The notes: generated by a model from the letters alone, not told the origin. A stretch of 64,000 bases of DNA from Streptomyces sp. Edi4 (GCF_040253615.1 NZ_JBEJGY010000004.1:2976001-3040000), one strand, 5' to 3'. Counted from the first letter of the stretch, positions 39,814-48,617 are shown. Program-made: numbers and translations.

Positions 39814-40134
39814 TCAGTGTCCGCTCGTCGCCTTCAGGCCGACCACGGCCACCAGCAGCAGACAGACGAAGAAGATCCGGGCCGCGGTCACCGGCTCCCC
39901 GAGCACCACCATGCCGAGCACCGCCGCGCCGGCCGCGCCGATGCCCACCCACACGCCGTATGCCGTACCGATGGGCAGCGTCTTGGCGGCCTGCGACAGC
40001 AGCAGCATGGAAACGACGATTCCCGCGCACGTCAGCACGCTAGGGACCAGACGGGTGAACCCCTCGGTGTACTTCATCCCGATCGACCAGCCCACTTCCA
40101 GCAGACCGGCGACCACCAGCAGAACCCACGCCAT
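39814..40134 (-). CDS. gdx: Guanidinium exporter Gdx (SugE subfamily of SMR)
   Basis: A 106-residue four-helix SMR protein: WVLLVVAGLLEVGWSIGMKY with the essential membrane Glu13, PIGTAYGVWVGIGAAGAAVL and LGEPVTAARIFFVCLLLVAV. SugE-type members export guanidinium in exchange for protons. A guanidine-III riboswitch lies 34 nt upstream, which settles the substrate better than the protein alone. GGAGGT precedes the ATG at 40132-40134. Confidence 0.95.
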   Translation of the reverse strand: MAWVLLVVAGLLEVGWSIGMKYTEGFTRLVPSVLTCAGIVVSMLLLSQAAKTLPIGTAYGVWVGIGAAGAAVLGMVVLGEPVTAARIFFVCLLLVAVVGLKATSGH

Positions 40135-40168
40135 GACGGCACCTCCGAGACACGTGACGAATACGGGT

Positions 40169-40210
40169 GCGTCGTCTTGTCCTGACCCGGTACGACGCGT
40201 CTCGTCGGGG
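40169..40210 (-). promoter_or_regulatory. Guanidine-III (ykkC-III) riboswitch
   Basis: Read on the minus strand the 42 nt begin CCCCGACGAG and end GTCAGGACAAGACGACGC. Positions CGACGAG, CGTACC and TCAGGACAAGACG match the class consensus I remember. The pseudoknot halves ACGCGTCGT and ACGACGC are complementary. It precedes gdx, the expected regulated gene; the ribosome-binding site follows within 30 nt. Confidence 0.9.
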
Positions 40211-40226
40211 TCCCACCACCGTAGCA

Positions 40227-40280
40227 AAGGGCATGGGTAAGGGCCGGTGACCATGGTCACCGGCCCTTACCCATGCCCTT
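40227..40280. terminator. 54-bp perfect palindrome between groES-like gene and gdx riboswitch
   Basis: The sequence from AAGGGCATGG to CCATGCCCTT is self-complementary over all 54 positions, centred at 40253/40254 on CCATGG. It lies 24 bp after the stop of the leftward groES-like gene and before the gdx leader, so a terminator is the simplest role. Confidence 0.85.
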
Positions 40281-40304
40281 ACGCGCAGCTGGCTACAGAT
40301 CTGG

Positions 40305-40637
40305 CTACAGATACAGCCCCGTCGCGTCCACCGACACCCGCTCCGACGCCACCGCGTGCAGATCGCGCTCGCGCATCAGGACGTACGCCACGCCCCGCAC
40401 CTCGACCTCGGCACGGTCCTCGGGGTCGTACAGGACCCGGTCGCCCGGCTCCACCGTCCGTACGTTCTGGCCGACCGCGACCACCTCGGCCCAGGCCAGG
40501 CGCTTGCCGACGGCGGCGGTCGCCGGAATGAGGATGCCGCCGCCCGAACGCCGCTCGCCCTCAGGCGTGTCGGACCGGACCAGCACACGGTCGTGCAGCA
40601 TCCGGATGGGCAGCTTGTCGTGGGTGTTCTCGCTCAC
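40305..40637 (-). CDS. GroES-like (Cpn10 family) protein
   Basis: A 110-residue protein with the Cpn10 fold: LPIRMLHDRVLVRSDTPEGE, GGILIPATAAVGKRLAWAEV, VEPGDRVLYDPED. It is a second, divergent co-chaperonin and lacks the typical mobile-loop sequence. Streptomyces carry such stand-alone paralogues without groEL beside them. GTG at 40637-40635 is the start. Its terminator is the 54-bp palindrome. Confidence 0.85.
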   Translation of the reverse strand: MSENTHDKLPIRMLHDRVLVRSDTPEGERRSGGGILIPATAAVGKRLAWAEVVAVGQNVRTVEPGDRVLYDPEDRAEVEVRGVAYVLMRERDLHAVASERVSVDATGLYL

Positions 40638-40681
40638 GGGGTCGAACCTACCCGGCCGGGCGCCACGCGTGTGCCGAAGGG

Positions 40682-40999
40682 TCAGGCACGCCGCTTCCTC
40701 GACAGCGCCAGCAGCCCCACCAGGCCCACCGCGACGAGCGCGACCGGCACGATCCGCTCCACGCGGGGCGCCCCGTCCTCGGACACGAAGCGCGCCTTCA
40801 CATCGCTCACCGCGCGGTTCACCGCGACGTACGCGCGTCCCGCGGTGTGGTCCACAGTCGAGGCGATCCGTGCCTTGGCATCGCCGACGATCGTGGACGG
40901 GTGCAGCCGCACGCCGATCTCGTCGAGGGTCACCGCGAGCTGGGCCCGCCGGCTCCTGATGTCCGCCTCGATCTGCGCAGGGGTCCTGGCATCCGACAC
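40682..40999 (-). CDS. DUF3618 protein
   Basis: A 105-residue protein: SDARTPAQIEADIRSRRAQL and LAVTLDEIGVRLHP are the DUF3618 core, and one membrane helix lies at the C-terminus (IVPVALVAVGLVGLLAL). GGAGGCGG precedes the GTG at 40999-40997. DUF3618 proteins are small membrane-associated proteins of unknown role in actinomycetes. The gene is 44 bp from the groES-like gene and divergent from bcp. Confidence 0.85.
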   Translation of the reverse strand: MSDARTPAQIEADIRSRRAQLAVTLDEIGVRLHPSTIVGDAKARIASTVDHTAGRAYVAVNRAVSDVKARFVSEDGAPRVERIVPVALVAVGLVGLLALSRKRRA

Positions 41000-41152
41000 T
41001 GCGCCGCCTCCGGTGGTCGTATGGGGTCGTCCGTCCTCCACAGTCTGTCAGCTCTGTGGCCAATGCACTGTCACAGGCCCCCATTAGGCTCTGTCGGTGT
41101 ACGCCCCGACCCCCGTCCCTCTGCACTTTCTGGCCTTCCCGGAGGAAACCCC

Positions 41153-41620
41153 ATGAGTGAGCGACTTCAGCCCGGCGACACCGCGCCCGCCTTCACCCTG
41201 CCCGACGCCGACGGCAACGAGGTCTCGCTCGCCGCCCACCTGGGCCGCAAGGTCATCGTCTACTTCTACCCCGCCGCCCTGACACCCGGCTGCACCAAGC
41301 AGGCGTGCGACTTCACGGACAACCTGGAACTGCTGGCGGGCGCCGGGTACGACGTCATCGGCGTCTCCCCCGACAAGCCGGAGAAGCTGGCGAAGTTCCG
41401 CGAGAAGGAGTCCCTGAAGGTCACGCTGGTCGGCGACCCCTCCAAGGAGACCCTGGAGGCGTACGGGGCGTACGGCGAGAAGAAGCTGTACGGCAAGACC
41501 GTCACCGGGGTCATCCGCTCGACGGTGGTCGTGGACGAGGAGGGCAAGGTGGAGCGGGCCCTGTACAACGTGAAGGCGACGGGCCACGTAGCCAAGATCA
41601 TCAAGGACCTGGGTGTCTGA
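41153..41620 (+). CDS. bcp: Thioredoxin-dependent peroxiredoxin (BCP type)
   Basis: A 155-residue AhpC/TSA-like protein of the BCP class: GDTAPAFTLPDADGNEVSLA, then YFYPAALTPGCTKQACDF with peroxidatic Cys47 and resolving Cys52 five residues on. It reduces organic and hydrogen peroxides using thioredoxin. GGAGG precedes the ATG. The gene is followed by a hairpin terminator and stands alone. Confidence 0.95.
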   Translation: MSERLQPGDTAPAFTLPDADGNEVSLAAHLGRKVIVYFYPAALTPGCTKQACDFTDNLELLAGAGYDVIGVSPDKPEKLAKFREKESLKVTLVGDPSKETLEAYGAYGEKKLYGKTVTGVIRSTVVVDEEGKVERALYNVKATGHVAKIIKDLGV

Positions 41621-41638
41621 ACCCTCCCCACTCCCTCA

Positions 41639-41679
41639 CGGAACGGCCCCCGCCGACCCAAGGGGTACGGGCCGTTCCG
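41639..41679 (+). terminator. Hairpin terminator of bcp
   Basis: CGGAACGGCCC (41639-41649) pairs exactly with GGGCCGTTCCG (41669-41679). Confidence 0.85.
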
Positions 41680-41758
41680 CATGTCGGGTGTGACTGTCCG
41701 CTATTCGGTTCGTTACTCCGTACGAGGTCGCGAACGCGTGGCCGGGACGGAGGGGATC

Positions 41759-42406
41759 GTGGGCACGAGCCCGTACACCAGGGAGAGGCTGGCCGAGGCG
41801 GCCGGCGCCTCCCGCACCTTGTCGGAGGCGCTGACCGGGCTGGGGGTCGATCCGAAGGGCGGGTCGCGGCGGTACATACGCGAGCGGATGCGGAAGCTGG
41901 GCATAGACACCGCGCACTTCGAACGCGAGGGGGCCCGCTGGACGCGGGAGGTTCTTGCGCCAGTGGTCGCGGTCTCGACGAGCGTGTGCGAGGTGCTGCG
42001 CCGACTGGGTCTCGACGTGGTCGGCGGTCACCACACGCACATCAGTCGCCGGATCAGGGCGTACGGCATCGACACCTCGCACTTCAGGCCTCCGTCGCGC
42101 GTCGGCGAGACCCGGCGGCGGCAACCGGAAGCGCTGCTCGTCGAGCAGGAACCAGCCACGGCGCGGCGCATCCCGAGTGACCGCCTGAGGCGCGCGATGG
42201 CTGTCCTGGAGGTCCCGGAGCACTGCGCGTTGTGCGGCACCGAGCCGACCTGGCGAGGTCGTCCGCTCCCCCTCGAAGTCGATCACATTGACGGGGACTG
42301 GCGGAACAATCGGATCGGAAACCTGCGGTTCCTCTGCCCCAACTGCCATTCCACGACGGACAGTTACCGTGGCCGGGGCAAGACCGGGAACGGGGGTGCG
42401 AGATGA
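41759..42406 (+). CDS. HNH endonuclease-like protein, first of a tandem pair
   Basis: A 215-residue protein ending in an HNH module: CALCGTEPTWRGRPLPLEVD, HIDGDWRNNR, NLRFLCPNCHS. Before it are two copies of a ~55-residue helical unit (ERLAEAAGASRTLSEALTGL...LGIDTAHF and VVAVSTSVCEVLRRLG...YGIDTSHF), likely DNA-reading modules. GTG at 41759 has GGAGGGG in front. The stop overlaps the next start as ATGA. The pair may be a nuclease system of unknown target. Confidence 0.8.
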   Translation: MGTSPYTRERLAEAAGASRTLSEALTGLGVDPKGGSRRYIRERMRKLGIDTAHFEREGARWTREVLAPVVAVSTSVCEVLRRLGLDVVGGHHTHISRRIRAYGIDTSHFRPPSRVGETRRRQPEALLVEQEPATARRIPSDRLRRAMAVLEVPEHCALCGTEPTWRGRPLPLEVDHIDGDWRNNRIGNLRFLCPNCHSTTDSYRGRGKTGNGGAR

Positions 42407-43068
42407 GTGCGACTCCGAGCTATCCGCGTGAACGACTCGTCGAGGCGGCGCGCGCTTGTCGGGACATCGACGAGGTCATTACGTTCTTCGGCACCCCGCC
42501 GTACGGACCCCTGCGGCGCTATCTGCTCAAGCGCTTCGCTCATTTCGGGATCGACGTTTCGCACTTCCCGAGCCACGGGCACCGACGGGTTGGCGACCGC
42601 CCCCGCACGGCAGAGCTGCGCGGCGCCGTGGCCGAGTCCGTGTCACTCGTCGGCGTGCTCCGGCGCCTCGGCAGACCGGACAGCACGAGTCAAAGGAGGG
42701 CGCTGCGCGGCTGGTTGGCCGAGGACGAGATCTCCACCGAGCATCTTCTCGGGCAGGCGCACCAGCGGGGCCGGGTCCGCATCGACCGGCGCAAGAGCGC
42801 CGAGGACGTACTGCGCAAGCACGACGACAAGCGTCGCGCGAAAACCGTCCACCTGCGCCGAGCACTGGCCGACATCGGCGTCCCCGAGCGGTGCGACGAG
42901 TGCGGTACCGGGCCGGAATGGCTGGGCAGGCCCATGACCCTGGAGGTGGACCACATCAACGGCGACTGGAGCGACGACAGGCGCGAGAACTTGCGGTTGC
43001 TCTGCCCCAACTGCCACGCGATCACCAACACTTGGTGCCGGGGCGGCGGGCGCGGCACCACCCGGTAG
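42403..43068 (+). CDS. HNH endonuclease-like protein, second of a tandem pair
   Basis: A 221-residue paralogue with the same plan: two ~55-residue units (ERLVEAARACRDIDEVITFF...FGIDVSHF and VAESVSLVGVLRRLG...DEISTEHL) and an HNH module (CDECGTGPEWLGRPMTLEVD, HINGDWSDDR, NLRLLCPNCHA). The zinc Cys pairs and the D-H-I-N/D-G-D core are intact, so both copies could be active. It is translationally coupled to the first copy and ends 50 bp before tRNA-Leu. Confidence 0.8.
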   Translation: MSATPSYPRERLVEAARACRDIDEVITFFGTPPYGPLRRYLLKRFAHFGIDVSHFPSHGHRRVGDRPRTAELRGAVAESVSLVGVLRRLGRPDSTSQRRALRGWLAEDEISTEHLLGQAHQRGRVRIDRRKSAEDVLRKHDDKRRAKTVHLRRALADIGVPERCDECGTGPEWLGRPMTLEVDHINGDWSDDRRENLRLLCPNCHAITNTWCRGGGRGTTR

Positions 43069-43117
43069 GAACGCCTGCACCGAAGTAGCCGCTTGCCAGT
43101 ATCATGGCAGGCGGCCT

Positions 43118-43205
43118 GCGGCCGTTGCTGAATGGTATAAGCGGAGGTTTTAGGTGCCTCTGGGCGTTTTCGCCCATGTGGGTTCGAATCCCATCGGCCG
43201 CACCA
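43118..43205 (+). tRNA. tRNA-Leu (anticodon UAG), CCA encoded
   Basis: The acceptor arms GCGGCCG (43118-43124) and CGGCCGC (43195-43201) pair fully, followed by A and CCA. The anticodon arm GAGGT-TTTAGGT-GCCTC gives UAG in the loop. There is a long class II variable arm (TGGGCGTTTTCGCCCA) and a T arm with GGTTCGAATCC. It reads CUA/CUN codons. It is a typical integration target but is undisturbed here. Confidence 0.97.
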
Positions 43206-43247
43206 CATCGAAAGGGCGCCTCGGACCACGGGCGCCCTTTCGGCTGC

Positions 43248-43850
43248 CTACCCCACCAGCTCCCGCACCACCGGCACCAGCGCCCGGAACGCCTGGCCCC
43301 GGTGGCTGATCGCGTTCTTCTCGTCGGCCGTCAGCTCCGCGCACGTGCGGGTCTCGCCCTCCGGCTGGAGGATCGGGTCGTAGCCGAAGCCGCCCGTGCC
43401 GGCCGGGGTGTGGCGCAGGGTGCCCAGGAGGCGGCCCTCCACCACGCGTTCCGTGCCGTCCGGCAGGGCCAGCGCGGCGGCGCAGGCGAAGTGCGCGGCG
43501 CGGTGTTCGTCGGCGATGTCGGAGAGCTGGGCGAGGAGGAGGTCCAGATTGGCCCGGTCGTCGCCGTGGGTGCCGGACCAGCGGGCCGAGAAGATACCGG
43601 GGGCGCCGTTCAGGACGTCGACGCAGAGGCCGGAGTCGTCGGCGATGGCGGGCAGTCCGGTGGCCTTGGCCAGGGCGTGCGCTTTGAGGAGGGCGTTCTC
43701 GGCGAACGTGACGCCGGTTTCCTTGACGTCGGGGATGTCGGGGTAGGCGTCGGCGCCGACGAGTTCGTGGGGCAGGCCTTCGGCGGCGAGGATGGCGTGG
43801 AGCTCGGTGATTTTGCCGGCGTTGCGGGTGGCGAGGATCAGGCGGGTCAT
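43248..43850 (-). CDS. rdgB: RdgB/HAM1 non-canonical purine NTP pyrophosphatase
   Basis: A 200-residue HAM1 protein: RLILATRNAGKITELHAIL at the start, TFAENALLKAHALAK, ADDSGLCVDVLNGAPGIFSA and TGGFGYDPIL. It hydrolyses dITP/XTP to monophosphates, keeping them out of nucleic acids. The ATG at 43848-43850 is preferred over an in-frame GTG two codons earlier. rph lies 114 bp upstream on the same strand, a conserved pair. Confidence 0.95.
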   Translation of the reverse strand: MTRLILATRNAGKITELHAILAAEGLPHELVGADAYPDIPDVKETGVTFAENALLKAHALAKATGLPAIADDSGLCVDVLNGAPGIFSARWSGTHGDDRANLDLLLAQLSDIADEHRAAHFACAAALALPDGTERVVEGRLLGTLRHTPAGTGGFGYDPILQPEGETRTCAELTADEKNAISHRGQAFRALVPVVRELVG

Positions 43851-43964
43851 GCCCACCAGTATCGGGGGGCATGGCGGGCGCCCGGCGCGGGAGGGGCCCG
43901 GCGCGGGAGGGACGTACGAGATTATGCCCGTACGCCCGTACGCCCGTACGTCCCTTACGCGTGG

Positions 43965-44702
<738 letters not shown>

Positions 44703-44798
44703 GGGGATGAGCCTAGGCGATATGGGTGGGGGCGGGTTCCCCTGCGGCGCCCCTGCGGGGTGCGGGCCGCGTGGACGTGCGGGCCGCGTGTGGCTGGT

Positions 44799-45180
44799 CG
44801 CGCAGTTCCTCGCGCCCCTGAGCATCCTGTGCTGGCCCGCATGGGCAACCTCAGCCCGTGCCGCTCAGCACCTGGCGCGGGCCCCCAGGGGCATCCCCAG
44901 CCCGTCCGGCGTTTTGAGGACGAGCGCCCTTTAGGCGCGAACGGGGTCTGGGGCAGAGCCCCAGGGGCCTCGGCTGCGGACCGTGCGCGGCTGGGCGCGC
45001 AGTTCCCCGCGCCCCTGGCAGGGCTGGATGCTGGCCCACACCGGCATGGTCAGCCCGTCCGGCGTTTGAGGACGAGCGCGTTCAGCGCGAACGGGGTCTG
45101 GGGCCGAGCCCCAGGGAGCTCGACTGCGGGCCGTGGTCGCTCCTCGCGCAGTTCCCCGCGCCCCTGGGCGGGGACGCGGA
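44799..45180. repeat. Interspersed GC-rich Streptomyces repeat, two full and one partial copy
   Basis: Each copy starts with GCGCAGTTCCCCGCGCCCCTG and contains GTCCGGCGTTTTGAGGACGAG, then CGCGAACGGGGTCTGGGGC and GAGCCCCAGG. Copy 1 spans about 44,799-44,993, copy 2 about 44,994-45,147 and a partial copy ends near 45,180. The GTCTGGGGC/GCCCCAG part is a hairpin. Such repeats fill intergenic gaps in many Streptomyces genomes. No gene lies in the 44,703-45,233 gap. Confidence 0.8.
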
Positions 45181-45233
45181 AGGCCGGCCTCCTGGTGAGG
45201 GGCCGGCCTTGGGGGGCTGAGGGGGTCAGCGGC

Positions 45234-45467
45234 TCACATCATGTCTTCGATGTCCGCAGCGATCGGGTCCGCGTCGGTCCCGATGACGACCTGGATCGCC
45301 GTCCCCATCTTGACGACACCGTGGGCACCGGCCGCCTTCAGCGCCGCCTCGTCGACCTTGCTCGGGTCGATGACCTCGGTGCGCAGGCGGGTGATGCAGC
45401 CCTCGACCTCTTCGATGTTCTCGATACCGCCGAGGCCGGCGACGATCTTCTCAGCCTTGCTGGCCAT
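45234..45467 (-). CDS. nagF: PTS EIIB component for N-acetylglucosamine
   Basis: A 77-residue stand-alone EIIB: AEKIVAGLGGIENIEEVEGC with phosphorylated Cys24, ITRLRTEV, VKMGTAIQVVIGTDADPIAA. It passes phosphate from EIIA to the EIIC permease NagE2. It is divergent from nagE1 and shares its control region with a DasR site. The ATG is at 45465-45467. Name by position and size, as I recall nagF in S. coelicolor. Confidence 0.9.
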   Translation of the reverse strand: MASKAEKIVAGLGGIENIEEVEGCITRLRTEVIDPSKVDEAALKAAGAHGVVKMGTAIQVVIGTDADPIAADIEDMM

Positions 45468-45632
45468 GTGTCTCTCCTGGTTCGTGAAGAACGCTGTGTC
45501 GGCCCACGGTAGGTCCGCTTCGTCACGGTAACCCACGTTTGGCCCAGCTATGCGCGCGGGCGCATTCCGCCTGGCCAAGGATGGCGATCACCGGAGCCGT
45601 GCCCGCGAGGGGCCCCTCCGGACGATACCGCA

Positions 45633-45648
45633 ACTGGTCTACACCAGT
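45633..45648. promoter_or_regulatory. DasR-responsive element (dre) between nagF and nagE1
   Basis: ACTGGTCTACACCAGT is a near-perfect match to the dre palindrome ACTGGTCTAGACCAGT. It lies 49 bp before the nagE1 ATG. DasR represses here until bound by glucosamine-6-phosphate. Confidence 0.92.
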
Positions 45649-45696
45649 GCAAACGACGGTCCTAGTCGGCTTGTTCCGCGAGCCTGGAGGTTGCCG

Positions 45697-46992
45697 ATGA
45701 GTGCGAGCAGCGCGACCGCCCTACCGCGGCCCAAGTGGTGGAACGGCCTGTTCCAGGGGTTGCAGAAGATGGGCCGCAGCCTCCAGCTCCCCATCGCCGT
45801 GCTCCCCGCGGCCGGCATCCTCAACCGGCTCGGCCAGGACGACGTGTTCGGCAAGACCGGGCTCGGCTGGAACGACGTGGCGAAGGTGTTCGCCGGCGCG
45901 GGCGGCGCGCTCCTGAACGGTTCGCTCGGGCTGCCGCTGCTGTTCTGCGTGGGCGTCGCCATCGGCATGGCGAAGAAGGCGGACGGCTCGACCGCGCTCG
46001 CGGCGGTGGCCGGGTTCCTCGTCTACTACGGGGTGCTGCTGCAATTCCCGAAGGACTGCGCGGCCGGGGCGAAGCTGACCGCAGGGGCGTGCGTCGCCAA
46101 GGACGGCTCGGCGGTCCTCGCCACGTACCAGAACCCCGGGGTGTTCGGCGGCATCGTGATGGGCCTGCTCACCGCGTACTTCTGGCAGCGCTTCCACCGT
46201 ACGAAGCTGGTGGACTGGCTCGGCTTCTTCAACGGCCGCCGGCTCGTGCCGATCATCATGGCCGGGGTCGCGATCGTGTTCTCGGTGGCGTGCCTGTGGG
46301 TGTGGCCGCCGATCGGTGACGCGCTGACCAGTTTCAGCAAGTGGCTGGTGGACCTGGGCGCGACGGGTTCGGGCATTTTCGGTGTCGCCAACCGCGCGCT
46401 GCTCGTGATCGGCATGCACCAGTTCCTGAACACGTTCATCTGGTTTCAGTTCGGCGACTTCACCAAGCCGGACGGGACGATCGTGCACGGCGACATCCCG
46501 CGCTTCCTCGCGGGCGACCCGACGGCCGGGCAGTTCCAGACCGGCTTCTTCCCGATCATGATGTTCGCGCTGCCGGCGGCGGCACTGGCGATCGCGCACT
46601 GCGCCAAGCCGCACCGGCGCAAGGAGGTCGCCGGCATGATGCTCTCGGTGGGCCTGACCTCGTTCGTCACGGGCATCACCGAACCGATCGAGTACTCCTT
46701 CGTGTTCATCGCGCCGCTCCTGTACGTCATCCACGCGGTGCTCACGGGTGTGTCGATGGCGGTGAGCTGGGGGCTCGGCATCAAGGACGGGTTCAGCTTC
46801 TCGGCGGGCCTGATCGACTACGTCATCAACTGGAGCCTGGCGACCAAGCCCTGGCTGATCATTCCGGTGGGGCTCTGTTTCGCCGTCGTCTATTACGCGG
46901 TGTTCCGCTTCGCGATCACCAAGTTCAACCTGCCGACGCCGGGGCGGGAGCCGGACGAGGACGAGCTGGAGAAGGAGAACACCCAGGCGTAG
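45697..46992 (+). CDS. nagE1: PTS EIIC permease, NagE1 type
   Basis: A 431-residue EIIC of the glucose/GlcNAc family: SLQLPIAVLPAAGILNRLGQ at the start, LGFFNGRRLVPIIM, GMHQFLNTFIWFQFGDF and the substrate-site block SFVTGITEPIEYSF. GGAGG precedes the ATG at 45697. It is a paralogue of the next gene. In S. coelicolor NagE2 is the main GlcNAc importer and the role of NagE1 is unclear, as I recall. A terminator follows. Confidence 0.92.
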   Translation: MSASSATALPRPKWWNGLFQGLQKMGRSLQLPIAVLPAAGILNRLGQDDVFGKTGLGWNDVAKVFAGAGGALLNGSLGLPLLFCVGVAIGMAKKADGSTALAAVAGFLVYYGVLLQFPKDCAAGAKLTAGACVAKDGSAVLATYQNPGVFGGIVMGLLTAYFWQRFHRTKLVDWLGFFNGRRLVPIIMAGVAIVFSVACLWVWPPIGDALTSFSKWLVDLGATGSGIFGVANRALLVIGMHQFLNTFIWFQFGDFTKPDGTIVHGDIPRFLAGDPTAGQFQTGFFPIMMFALPAAALAIAHCAKPHRRKEVAGMMLSVGLTSFVTGITEPIEYSFVFIAPLLYVIHAVLTGVSMAVSWGLGIKDGFSFSAGLIDYVINWSLATKPWLIIPVGLCFAVVYYAVFRFAITKFNLPTPGREPDEDELEKENTQA

Positions 46993-47017
46993 CGGCCCGT
47001 ACCCCACCACCTCGTCA

Positions 47018-47047
47018 AGCCCTCGGACCCTGTGGTCCGGGGGCTTT
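47018..47047 (+). terminator. Rho-independent terminator of nagE1
   Basis: AGCCCTCGGACC (47018-47029) pairs over 12 positions with GGTCCGGGGGCT (47034-47045, one G-U), followed by TTTT. Confidence 0.9.
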
Positions 47048-47174
47048 TCGCAGGTCCGGCACCCTCGGCGGGCAACGAAAGGGTTACGGCGCGGGGTCGG
47101 TCCTGCCCTGATTGCCCGGTATGGCTCAGGCCACAAAAAACGAAGGTTCCTTATCTAACCCTCACCGTGCTAAA

Positions 47175-47207
47175 ACTGGTCTACACCACTCATTGGTGTA
47201 GACCACG
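47175..47207. promoter_or_regulatory. Two DasR sites (dre) upstream of nagE2
   Basis: ACTGGTCTACACCACT (47175-47190) and ATTGGTGTAGACCACG (47192-47207) lie side by side about 90-120 bp before the nagE2 start. Both carry the TGGTNTANACCA core. The double site predicts tight repression by DasR. Confidence 0.92.
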
Positions 47208-47296
47208 CGGGCTTGACCGCGTTCCCCTGAGACGCCGCCGTCCCCCCGTATTTTCCCATGCCCCCGGGCGGCGCCTTGCCCTACTGGAGGATGTTG

Positions 47297-48547
47297 ATGA
47301 GTACGGCCACCGCTACGGCGGCGCCCGCGAAGAAGCGGGGCTCCGGCCTGTTCCAGGGTTTGCAGAAGGTCGGCCGCAGCTTGCAGCTGCCGATCGCCGT
47401 GCTGCCCGCGGCGGGCATCATGGTCCGCCTGGGTCAGCCCGACGTGTTCGGCAAGGACGGTCTGGGCTGGAACAAGGTCTCCGACGTCTTCGGCAACGCG
47501 GGCGGCGCGATCACGGGCGCCCTTCCCGTGCTGTTCTGCATCGGTGTGGCGATCGGCTTCGCCAAGAAGTCCGACGGTTCCACCGCTCTGGCCGCGCTGG
47601 TCGGCTTCCTCGTCTACAGCAAGGTGCTGCAAGCCTTCCCGATCGTGCAGCAGCACATAGCCGACGGCAAGATCGTCGACGCCAAGTACAACGACCCCGG
47701 CGTCCTCGGCGGAATCATCATGGGTCTGCTCGCGGCCGTGCTGTGGCAGAAGTTCCACCGCACCAGGCTCGTCGACTGGCTCGGCTTCTTCAACGGCCGC
47801 CGTCTCGTCCCGATCATCATGGCCTTCGTCGGTCTGGTCGTCGGTGTGTTCTTCGGTCTCGTCTGGGAGCCCATCGGCAACGGCATCGCCGACTTCGGCC
47901 AGTGGATGACCGGCCTCGGCGCCGGTGGCGCGGCCCTCTTCGGCGGCGTCAACCGTGCCCTGATCCCGGTCGGCATGCACCAGTTCGTCAACACCGTCGC
48001 CTGGTTCCAGATCGGTGACTACACGGACGCGGCCGGCCAGGTCGTCCACGGTGACATCCCGCGCTTCCTCGCCGGTGACCATACGGCTGGCATGTTCCAG
48101 TCCGGCTTCTTCCCGATCATGATGTTCGGCCTCCCGGCCGCTGCCCTCGCGATCGCCCACACCGCTCGCCCGGAGCGCCGCAAGGTCGTCCTCGGCATGA
48201 TGGTCTCGCTGGCGCTGACCTCGTTCGTCACCGGTGTGACCGAGCCGATCGAGTTCTCCTTCATGTTCATCGCGCCGGTTCTGTACGTGATCCACGTGGT
48301 GCTCACCGCCATCTCGATGGCGGTGACCTGGGCCCTGGGCGTACACGCCGGATTCAACTTCTCGGCCGGCCTGATCGACTACGGGCTGAACTGGTCGCAC
48401 GCCACCAAGCCCTGGCTGATCATCCCCATCGGCCTGGTCTTCGGAGCGATCTACTACTTCCTCTTCCGCTTCGCGATCGTCAAGTTCAACATCCCCACCC
48501 CGGGCCGTGAGCCCGAGGAAGAGGTCGAGGACCTCACGAAGGCGTAA
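47297..48547 (+). CDS. nagE2: PTS EIIC permease for N-acetylglucosamine, NagE2 type
   Basis: A 416-residue EIIC, about two-thirds identical to NagE1 by eye: SLQLPIAVLPAAGIMVRLGQ, LGFFNGRRLVPIIM, GMHQFVNTVAWFQIGDY, SFVTGVTEPIEFSF. It takes up and phosphorylates GlcNAc with NagF and the general PTS proteins. TGGAGG precedes the ATG at 47297. Two dre sites control it and a 15-bp hairpin ends it. Confidence 0.94.
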   Translation: MSTATATAAPAKKRGSGLFQGLQKVGRSLQLPIAVLPAAGIMVRLGQPDVFGKDGLGWNKVSDVFGNAGGAITGALPVLFCIGVAIGFAKKSDGSTALAALVGFLVYSKVLQAFPIVQQHIADGKIVDAKYNDPGVLGGIIMGLLAAVLWQKFHRTRLVDWLGFFNGRRLVPIIMAFVGLVVGVFFGLVWEPIGNGIADFGQWMTGLGAGGAALFGGVNRALIPVGMHQFVNTVAWFQIGDYTDAAGQVVHGDIPRFLAGDHTAGMFQSGFFPIMMFGLPAAALAIAHTARPERRKVVLGMMVSLALTSFVTGVTEPIEFSFMFIAPVLYVIHVVLTAISMAVTWALGVHAGFNFSAGLIDYGLNWSHATKPWLIIPIGLVFGAIYYFLFRFAIVKFNIPTPGREPEEEVEDLTKA

Positions 48548-48562
48548 GCCCAGCGGCACGGC

Positions 48563-48596
48563 AAGGGTCCCGGAACCACCTGGTTCCGGGACCCTT
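48563..48596 (+). terminator. Hairpin terminator of nagE2
   Basis: AAGGGTCCCGGAACC (48563-48577) and GGTTCCGGGACCCTT (48582-48596) are exact complements around ACCT. It lies between convergent genes and can serve both. Confidence 0.93.
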
Positions 48597-48617
48597 CGCG
48601 TGCGGGGCCGCGCGGGG

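Noticed and set aside
43118..43205. tRNA-Leu as integration site of a mobile element
   Set aside because: The tRNA is intact, no repeated 3' end is seen nearby, and the element's att sites are in the ABC ATPase gene.
43927..43950. Three CCCGTACG repeats between rdgB and rph as an operator
   Set aside because: Short GTAC-containing repeats are common in this genome and there is no spacing or symmetry beyond the unit itself.
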